Shown here piece by piece: positions 59,901-64,000 of a stretch of 64,000 nt of DNA. This DNA comes from Galaxea fascicularis (lineage: Eukaryota > Cnidaria > Anthozoa > Scleractinia > Euphylliidae), in assembly GCA_948470475.1 (NCBI GenBank), contig OX419337.1, positions 25,636,291-25,700,290 of the forward strand. Reading direction: 5' to 3'. The notes beneath the pieces were generated by a model. It saw only the letters and a list, made by a program, of their open reading frames with translations. It had not been told where the DNA came from and made no database searches. The position numbers and the translations under genes were made by a program. The stretch's first letter is position 1, and each line of letters begins with the position of its first letter.

Positions 59901-62900
59901 GACTGCCACCAGAGTTGCAACTACCAGCGAAACTGCAAAGGCATTAACGACCATCGCACTTGCAAAGTCAGCTGCACAGTTGAACGATCTTCGTCCAGAT
60001 TTGATTACATTAATTTGATTAGTTTTCTGGTCCGAGCAATTTCTTCCGTGCGGCGGCCAGTGGTGCTTTCCTTCCGGGCAGGACAACCATAAGTTCCCTT
60101 TACTTATGCTCTGCGGAAGAGCTATGAAATCATTTTCCGAAAATATCTTGCTGTGTCTACGTTGTGTTGTGGATGTCTTGAAGATTAAGCTCAGACAAGG
60201 CTATTTATTGCTCTATGTGGTCCCAACTTTGACCTTTCGAGTGCGCACAATGGGCGATTAAGATTCGTTTCAGTACGTTCCACCCGATGAAGTTAGTAAA
60301 CAAGGGATCTAATTTCAGCACATTTTTTGGTCGTCCCTTGGTTTTTCCTTACCGACCAATCCTAAGCTTGTGTCTTAGATATAAGAAATCGTCTTTATGC
60401 TGAAAATTTTGTTTTTTATAAGTCATTCCTTTGGCACGGTCGTCGGTTCCATCGCCCAGCAAAACATGTGAAAAAAGCAGAAACGCCAAACCTTCATTCG
60501 AAAGAGAAAACGCTCACAAAACGACACAAATTAAATGAAAGGAATGTAAAAATAAGGGTACCAAAGGAATTCTAAAGTGTTGTTTATCTTACAAAGTGGC
60601 ATGATTCGTGTGTTGTTTTCCTTTTTCGACAACTCATATTGACAGTTATCCCGCTCGTTGGCTAATTGAGAGAACTATCAAACACAATGAAGAGTTCGTG
60701 CTTTGTGTGACAAGGCGTCGCTTACAGGTCTATCTGGTTTGTTCTTTCCTTTTACCTTTGAAATAGTTCTTGGCTGATTTCGCGGAAAAGCGACAGGGGT
60801 CTTTAATACAATTATAGCTCTGATCCTCTGACTTGGTTCTTGAAAATTTTCTTTCACGAAGGCTTCCGTCAATCTGGCAAAAGTTGAAGTTTCTAATTTT
60901 AAATGTTTAACCACAGAACAATTACTTATTTATAATGCATAATTAAGGTCACGAACTGGATCTCAATTTTCAAAGCCTGGTGCGTAAAAAGCTCAAAGAA
61001 GCTATGCGTAGGAGGGTTTTGGAGGCTATAGTTTTCGTGCCTAAACCTTCTTTACCAAATCTGAGAACGGTTGAAACTCATTTATAGAGGAAACCTATTT
61101 TAGGAACTGAAAGCGTCTGTGAACATAATACATTTTATTTCCCTCATGTAAGCCCGTCTTTGATCTTCAAGCTTCTGTACTCGTCACCTTGTTTATTTGC
61201 GAGTGATTCCAGTTTTTGCCAGCAAAACTGCAATTGACACCGGAAACGATCGCAGTTAAAGTTTGAGCCTGGATGGAGGTATGCGTTGCTGCTTTGAAAG
61301 GAAGGCGGAATATTGTGTGTTTTTCAAGGGAAAACATATCGTGGCGAGACCCGGAAGTTGGCACGTATCCCGAAGAAGTGTTTGCTAGCTTTTGCTTCCG
61401 GTTACCACAAACCTTTTTTTTTTCCGGCGTATTCTGAAAAAAGAAAACGATTGTCACCCGTTTTGCTTTGAAATCCTAAATGTGACCATTCAAATAAAAG
61501 CTACTGAGCAGTAATTTCCTTTGGTGCTCTTTACTATGATATGCAACTTGGTTTCAAATTGCCCAAAGTGTGACCTTTCAAATTATACATGCTAAGCGTA
61601 TTAAATTGTTGTGGTGATGGTTGGTTTCAGTTGTTTCAGAAAAAAGAATTTTAGGTTCGATTTTAGCCCGTTCAGACCTCAACTATTAAAGGCTCGATGT
61701 TGCATGGCTAGACCTTATATAGGCCTCACACTCTCTCACTCTAGCAATATCCAATACTCAAGACGAATATTTACTCGCCAACGTATTCAGATCATTTTCG
61801 AAATGTGAGAACCCGGAAAAAACAATTAGCTGATTTGTTATTGACGTAGTTCTATGCATCTTCGCGGGGATCACTTTTGAAAGCAGAGAACGCGGAAAAC
61901 AAGTTAAAATAGAGTGCTTTTTGTAGCTGATCTGTTGATTATTGACGTAGTTCTATGCAGCGGCGATCGTATGCGTCATTTAAGAGTCAACACGTCAGAC
62001 AACACGTCTTTCGAACTCAAGAAAGCTTACTTTCGAGTCATTGCCCCAATACACCGAAGAAACTTTTGAAGATATTTCCAGCTAATTCAAACCCCTGGGG
62101 TATCCTCTAGAGTTGTGGGTGGAAAGTTGGAAGGGATCGATTACGCCCACAAAACTCACACAGTCCACAGGTGTTTCGCCTTTTTGAGGAACGTCTCTCT
62201 GACTGATAATCACTCCCTGAAAAGTGCAAAGGAAGTCGGCTGTTCACAGAAGACAAACCTCAAAGAAAGATAACTCTGGAAAACTAATCAGACTGGGAGA
62301 AAGTGCGTGTTCAAGCACTTGCTAAGATGGACTTTCCTTGTTCAATCTCTGAGGCTTATTTTGTCCTTAAACTGAGTTCTTTCCCTCTACTTAATTTATC
62401 AATGCCTTTAAATTATATTCGCCGTTCTTAAACACGGTCACGGTTATTTTAACCTTAGGACAACTGACCATAAATCTCAGTGAAATCATCTCAGTTGATC
62501 AGTCGGTTAACAGTTTCTTTAGAGGTGTATGACCAAACCTCTTAAACTCGTTAATACTCTTTGTATTTTCATGTTTGTGGTTAATACCTCTTACTAACCG
62601 AGTTTGAGGTCCCTGCTATAGGTTATGGACCGAGTTTTTTCCCGTTCGCTTATGGTCCAAGCGCGAAGCAGGCGGGGCATAAATCAACGGGAAAAAACGA
62701 GGATCCGTAACTTACAGTACGGAACGAGAAAACGAGGTTAGTAAGATATTTATTATTTCTCTGAGGTTAATCGGGCGCGCGGGAAAGGAAACTTTCAAAT
62801 TTAGCGACCCGCAAAATGAACCAATCACAGCGCGCGCACTAACTGAGAAATATATGAGGACAGTTATTTCAATGATAACAACATCAGTTCGTTTGTGGTG

Positions 62901-63254
62901 ATCAGATCCCTTCTTCTCATGGCCAGTTTGTTTGGTCAAGTAATGGGCTTATTATGTAGAAATAATATTGAAGTGACTTCTCTAGAGGTAAACAATCAGA
63001 GTTCAGATTTGCTTGGCAAAGCGAGAGTTTTCTCTCGGAAACTATGGCAAACTTAGCAAACAACTCGGAGGTTTTGGACTACTGTCCGTCCATATTAGAC
63101 TGCTTTGGTATGTTGTTTTGAATGCGGTCTAAGTGTTTCTTTTCTTGTTACACAGGACATTGATCGCATCATGTTACTGCAAGGCTCGCGTGTTATGGAA
63201 AGTGTAAAACCGATCCTGGACAGCGAAACACGTACTGAGGACGTCAAAGAACAG
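38942..63254 (+). CDS. ARMC8: Armadillo repeat-containing protein 8, 3' end beyond the window
   Basis: Seventeen coding exons in phase: 38942-38962, 39028-39101, 40286-40440, 41134-41193, 42537-42634, 43528-43620, 44928-45084, 45234-45324, 45843-45906, 46516-46591, 52250-52377, 52648-52704, 52795-53046, 53598-53690, 55148-55221, 55983-56058, 63156-63254. They give 556 residues, against about 673 in human ARMC8; the C-terminal repeats lie outside the window. Conserved blocks include [63 protein letters not shown] and [14 protein letters not shown], all from armadillo repeats. ARMC8 is the animal counterpart of yeast Gid5, the CTLH E3-ligase scaffold that docks the GID4 substrate receptor. Exon 6 ends in a GC donor (TGTCAG|GCAAGT). 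The introns at 46592-52249 and 56059-63155 each host an antisense gene. The start MKMPVFT is the only ATG exon fitting the phase of exon 2. Confidence 0.95.
39569..39717. repeat. Inverted repeat in ARMC8 intron 2
   Basis: ggggctcatcctcggtgtaa plus aaacctg at the left is matched by caggtttttacaccaaggat plus gagccc at the right, about 27-base arms around a spacer of about 95 bases. MITE-like. Confidence 0.7.
41431..41686. mobile_element. Long inverted repeat, about 110-base arms
   Basis: The left arm starts atgagacaagaaatatgagt and continues with gaaaccaacgtttcggtgca. The right arm ends with tgcaccgaaacattggtttc and tttttgtctcat. The arms are imperfect and meet near 41560. The aacgtttcggtgca motif resembles Penelope-like tails, so this may be an inverted dimer of such a tail. 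Confidence 0.65.
42373..42459. repeat. Inverted repeat with perfect 22-base arms
   Basis: gacgtcaaaatgtggtaaga plus aca on the left, tgttcttaccacattttgac plus gtc on the right, about 40 bases apart, within ARMC8 intron 4. Confidence 0.8.
42809..43030 (+). repeat. Cryptic CACAGCA/GGCACAAC low-complexity tract
   Basis: About 220 bases made almost entirely of degenerate agcacagcatggcacaac-type words. The frames read through it on the minus strand (Cys/Met/Val-rich) are artefacts. A second block lies at 43321-43475, split from this one by a dispersed repeat. Confidence 0.75.
43031..43320 (+). mobile_element. TTACTAACC-type dispersed repeat (MITE-like), copy A
   Basis: It opens acctcttactaaccgagttc and contains ttatggaccaagttttttcc, aaatcaacgggaaaaaacga and gttagtaagatatttatta, so cttactaac and gttagtaag are inverted near-ends. 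The tail reads attgaccaatcacagcg. It matches 62585-62856 along its whole length, and the fragment at 314-372 matches its tail. It interrupts the CACAGCA tract. Confidence 0.8.
43321..43475 (+). repeat. CACAGCA-type low-complexity tract, second block
   Basis: Same degenerate words as 42809-43030 (acaaagcacaacacaacaca, tggcatggcacagc). It is probably the other half of one tract split by the repeat at 43031-43320. Confidence 0.65.
44031..44574. mobile_element. Composite of inverted and direct repeats around a tRNA-derived SINE head
   Basis: 44031-44134 and 44208-44312 are essentially perfect inverted arms of about 104 bases (left contains gtgccgcgtagcactgtaaa, right tttacagtgctacgcggcac). A second direct copy of the right-arm start (catgggtttctattagcact) lies at about 44519-44574. 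The tRNA-like head is at 44368-44446, with box A tagcttaccggtagttgg and box B gggtttgattccc. A body segment (ggttccctgata(c/t)ccttt, actagggctaac) also occurs twice. The picture is of two SINE copies, one inserted head-on into the other. Confidence 0.75.
45501..45653 (+). repeat. (CTCTC)n pentanucleotide microsatellite
   Basis: About thirty copies of a CTCTC unit with one early interruption, all pyrimidine on one strand, in ARMC8 intron 8. The Arg-Gly-Glu and Pro-Leu-Ser frames across it are artefacts. Confidence 0.95.
46700..46805 (+). repeat. Short minisatellite of ACCGACA/CCGAGTC units
   Basis: Repeated words taccgaca, cgaccgagtc, gccgagtcgccgacaactta and ccgacactcgg make two to three diverged units of about 35-40 bases. 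The tract is GC-rich against its flanks. Confidence 0.5.
47325..47415 (+). mobile_element. Penelope-like element tail
   Basis: ctgacgaagggctaacgctc then gaaacgtcagctttt, followed by ggtggtcaatttac and gttgataaaacc. This is a motif series I know from the 3' ends of Penelope-like elements in animals (reads [12 protein letters not shown]). There is no ORF left. Confidence 0.45.
48307..49749 (-). CDS. Small secreted precursor with a vitamin K-type (gamma-carboxylation) propeptide signature
   Basis: Two exons (minus): 49749-49659 and 48470-48307, joined in phase 1 by a strong donor (CTGTAG|GTAAGT) and acceptor (TTTTACAG|GT). The product has 84 residues. Residues 1-22 are a classical signal peptide ([19 protein letters not shown]). 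Residues 36-49, [14 protein letters not shown], form a propeptide ending in a furin site. Counting back from the cleavage, Ala(-10), Leu(-6), Arg(-4) and Arg(-1), with flanking E-N-A-N, sit as in vitamin K-dependent clotting-factor propeptides; the usual Phe(-16) is Ala. UCMA/Gla-rich protein has a similar DASNFLKR. The mature 35 residues start with Gln and carry four cysteines (62, 65, 71, 75) and clustered glutamates in [13 protein letters not shown], possible carboxylation targets. Function is unknown; mineral- or calcium-binding is inference. It is antisense within an ARMC8 intron. Confidence 0.65.
48582..48934. mobile_element. MITE-like repeat with inverted ends
   Basis: The left end atgataccggtatgactc and right end agtcatactggtattacat are inverted relatives. 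The interior has a cgtattcgtattcgtatt microrepeat. It lies in the intron of the small secreted precursor gene. Confidence 0.5.
49058..49480 (-). mobile_element. Non-LTR retrotransposon fragment (end of the reverse-transcriptase ORF)
   Basis: The minus-strand frame contains [19 protein letters not shown], then [17 protein letters not shown] and SLNEFRTKI. This is the conserved tail after the reverse-transcriptase domain of CR1/L2-type LINEs. Neighbouring sequence in another frame (to about 49480) continues the same element after a frameshift. The catalytic part is missing. Confidence 0.6.
50853..51160. mobile_element. Inverted-repeat element, 70-80 base arms
   Basis: The left side reads gatgtgtttaggtaagctga then aagccactcattgggtactatg and ggccacgtggtagcgggaat. 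The right side has the inverse (cgctaccacgtggcc, ggctttcagcttacctaaac). The spacer includes gacagctgtttcggccttat, a motif seen in retroelement tails. It lies in an ARMC8 intron. Confidence 0.65.
54500..54566 (+). repeat. Degenerate tRNA-derived sequence
   Basis: cacgagtccagttggtaaag resembles box A and gggttcggttccg box B at tRNA spacing. Stems are decayed, so it is probably an old SINE head. Confidence 0.4.
57087..59954 (-). CDS. Toll-like receptor with two LRR blocks and a TIR domain
   Basis: Single exon, 955 residues from the ATG at 59954. The frame stays open to 60086, but 59954 places the signal peptide ([19 protein letters not shown]) at the N-terminus. LRRs fill about 100-500, e.g. 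[17 protein letters not shown] and [13 protein letters not shown] cysteine-rich cap follows ([15 protein letters not shown], about 513), then a second LRR N-cap (CPTQCLC, about 583), more LRRs and a second C-cap ([10 protein letters not shown], about 695). This multiple-cysteine-cluster layout is that of Drosophila Toll and the cnidarian TLRs. A membrane segment lies at about 758-781 and the TIR domain at about 810-950: box 1 YDAFVSYS, box 2 [11 protein letters not shown], box 3 FWEKLFYAL. The BB loop has Val where most vertebrate TLRs have Pro, as in Drosophila Toll. It is expected to signal through MyD88 to NF-kB; the ligand is unknown. Nested antisense in the last visible ARMC8 intron. Confidence 0.93.
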   Translation of the reverse strand: MVVNAFAVSLVVATLVAVEALKLDCDESVCGLRPLPSFFETENGTVPAQAVSCRLKSKTLRDKCVMDISAILQIVTTDQDVVLYFGALCLTPMQIVFNNSQDFLKKKAILYLQLKGHCSISAKDVSRWGSVTDFRVFYMLENATFLDDNSQTTNSSYEGLENIGSLAFYKTKPHQFPSIFRQYLWPRMAEITLSHLQLTSIPTELNTTMPLLQSLEVSHNNLTEPPPDFPWCNDTLHLPRSIQRTGIGNHHYQFGTTVHPKIYRRFFDLSFNKIEDLSTYEFRGFLNKLALEGNGLKIVGPTCFRGLRGIQIIDLSKNKLKALRSELFHGLSDLLDMKLQYNEISTIPNELFKSQTTIKRIDLDHNQLRFIPRDVFRDLKSLENLHLEYNQITTIDDEAFNIDSNSLRKIYLQNNKINRVPKSLLMQRQTEITDLSSNLLTFQAFDSALEELDMEKFFYQHRETASSPQVRLQENLKMISFANNNFTTINIEGFNNTKRAMFQLLLSVYKIDMTGNPLLCDCKILDLVRWLRNWMRIDARARVGPRHFSSWKCAAPIELKDKAILSVDEDQFKCQRNLKNCPTQCLCFIRALDGTVVVDCKGRNLLIMPRKIPRGQTELHFQNNNIREIPPYPYLENVTALYLTHNKIERLNESTVERFQRIKILFMDSNKLTSLPRNIENVSFATLALHHNFFPCDCKTKWMKNWLQRQQAHIKNINNVLCNSKNAQGQAIYTLPDEEFVCKEDENSSSLKPSIMKEKTFKIIAFTFGGLLALISFIFIAGYKYRGEVKVFMYTHFNWHPFDRIDDSDPSKIYDAFVSYSGSDYQWVLHTLRARLESHDPPYKLCIHDRDFLVGATIQENILNSVDQSKRMVMVLSQNFIKSEWCLLEFRAAHQKVLQDRRNYLIIILFDDVDMAAVDDEIKLYMRTNTYLSVSNKWFWEKLFYALPQLVNSPR
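60756..61433 (-). CDS. Two candidate exons of an unassigned gene
   Basis: Minus strand 61433-61188 (82 codons, acceptor TTTTTTCAG, donor AACAAG|GTGACG) and 60873-60756 (39 codons plus one base, acceptor TTTTGCCAG, donor TTCAAAG|GTAAAA) are both open and join in phase 0. The conceptual product has no domain I know; local motifs are [10 protein letters not shown] and [10 protein letters not shown]. No start exon and no end were found. It lies between the TLR and the last visible ARMC8 exon. It may be two chance open stretches with plausible splice sites. Confidence 0.2.
61489..61590 (-). repeat. Inverted isolated unit of the 19.1-kb minisatellite family
   Basis: tgaccattcaaataaaagct, then actgagcagta and aaagtgtgacctttcaaat are the reverse complement of the array unit's end and core. 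Confidence 0.6.
62585..62856 (+). mobile_element. TTACTAACC-type dispersed repeat (MITE-like), copy B
   Basis: Matches 43031-43320 from tacctcttactaaccgagtt to the ccaatcacagcgcgcgcact tail. Same orientation, diverged at roughly one base in eight by eye. Both copies are in ARMC8 introns. Confidence 0.8.
63044..63107 (+). CDS. Candidate short first exon, unassigned
   Basis: An ATG opens 21 codons ([20 protein letters not shown] and Phe) and ends in phase 1 at CTTTG|GTATGT. It precedes the last visible ARMC8 exon by 50 bases, which is too close and in the wrong phase to join it. If real it starts another plus-strand transcript running beyond the window. Confidence 0.15.
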
Positions 63255-64000
63255 GTGATTGAAGGGAAAATTTGGACTCATGCCACAGTTAGCTGAAAAA
63301 GGAAAAGAGAAAACGTAAACGTTTGACCTTATGACGCAGTACGCAGTACTTACTAAATTTATCTCAGTATCTCAGTTTAAGCCTCTTCGAAGAACCGTGA
63401 GTGGTTTTAATCACAACATACGCACTGGCAGCTTGCCATTTTTAGTTAAGTAACAAGAGACTGGGAAAATATGTTAATCATACTGTTGAGAGTAGAATGT
63501 GTTATATATGAACCTTAAGTTCTATCTTTATATAAACCATGCGTATGCTTTCCTTGTTTACTGCCATAATCATGGGGAAAAGGGAGACGACTTGATTTCA
63601 AAGTGGTCTTTAGTTTTTCCCAAAGAATTTTGTTCTGACAAGTGAGTAATTGGATCGTCTTAAAATTTCGACTTCCTTTGATGCCTTACCTTGGAAAAGG
63701 CAAATAGCCATAACAAGAGGTTTTGTCTACTGATCTCTATCATTCGTGGGAAAAACATCATTACCATTTTCGGTGTGTGTTAGAGTGTATCGAGTATAGT
63801 AAAACCAAAACAAAAGCCATTCTTCTGACCAATCACAAGAGATGAAGATAGCTCAGTGAACCAATCAGAATTTGAAGTTATTACATTCCACCGGCGTCAA
63901 GCGCGGGAAAATGCGCCCGTGGAACTCACGATTGGTTTTGGTTTTGCTCGTCATTGGCTGAGAAAAAAGCGCTAGTTTTGTCAGCCAATCACAGAGCGAG
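63255..64000 (+). other. Start of the next ARMC8 intron
   Basis: After the donor ACAG|GTGATT no further ARMC8 exon is visible before the window ends; the block expected next (ILANIADG-like) is absent. 63900-64000 is copy 2 of the CCAAT-rich repeat also found at 1811-1897. Several ccaatcag/ccaatcac words cluster at 63820-63995. Confidence 0.6.
63900..64000 (+). repeat. Dispersed CCAAT/ATTGG-rich repeat, copy 2 (cut by window end)
   Basis: gcgcgggaaaatgcg, attggttttggttttgctcg, tcattggctgagaaaa and gtcagccaatcacag follow the order of the copy at 1811-1897. Confidence 0.5.

Noticed and set aside
62712..62939. 75-codon minus-strand frame
   Set aside because: It overlaps the dispersed TTACTAACC-type repeat.

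Overview
This is nuclear DNA from an animal, most probably a cnidarian and plausibly a stony coral. Genes are split by many short GT-AG introns (with two likely GC-AG introns), non-coding DNA is AT-rich, and tRNA-derived SINEs, Penelope-like tails, foldback elements and minisatellites are common. The protein set (single-exon Toll receptor, TRMT112, ARMC8, an FG-GAP/ASPIC protein fused to a heme peroxidase) fits an anthozoan. The species assignment is inference. All gene models were built by hand by matching reading frame, intron phase and splice sites; no database search was run.

Layout. 14.3-2.6 kb (minus): a seven-exon secreted protein of about 1377 residues with a signal peptide, a cadherin-like domain, seven FG-GAP/VCBS repeats, an ASPIC/UnbV domain, a second cadherin-like domain and a C-terminal animal-type heme peroxidase. 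Its first exon, with a TATA box, lies 5.7 kb upstream of the rest. 14.4-25.5 kb: a gene-poor stretch with a SINE, a Penelope-like fragment and a minisatellite of alternating unit types. 25.6-28.06 kb: a head-to-tail 1216-bp duplication with no visible difference between copies. 28.2-32.8 kb (minus): a seven-exon gene of unknown function with an MSL2-type CXC cysteine cluster and a second cysteine-rich module. 33.7-34.1 kb (minus): a small acidic reading frame with an internal repeat, perhaps the 5' part of the CXC gene. 35.3-37.7 kb (plus): a complete four-exon TRMT112. 38.9 kb to beyond the window (plus): ARMC8, with 17 coding exons visible and the 3' end missing.

Two antisense genes sit in ARMC8 introns. 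At 49.75-48.31 kb is a two-exon gene for an 84-residue secreted precursor whose propeptide closely resembles the gamma-carboxylation recognition site of vitamin K-dependent proteins. At 59.95-57.09 kb is a single-exon Toll-like receptor with two LRR blocks, a membrane segment and a TIR domain.

How they fit together. TRMT112 (methyltransferase cofactor) and ARMC8 (CTLH/GID ubiquitin-ligase subunit) are housekeeping genes in tandem. TRMT112 is divergent from the CXC gene. The peroxidase fusion, the Toll receptor and the small secreted precursor are extracellular or receptor proteins that could serve host defence, redox chemistry or matrix/mineral biology; nothing in the sequence shows that they act together. 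The strongest candidates for something undescribed are the peroxidase fusion, which lacks both residues that usually tether heme covalently, and the small Gla-like precursor.
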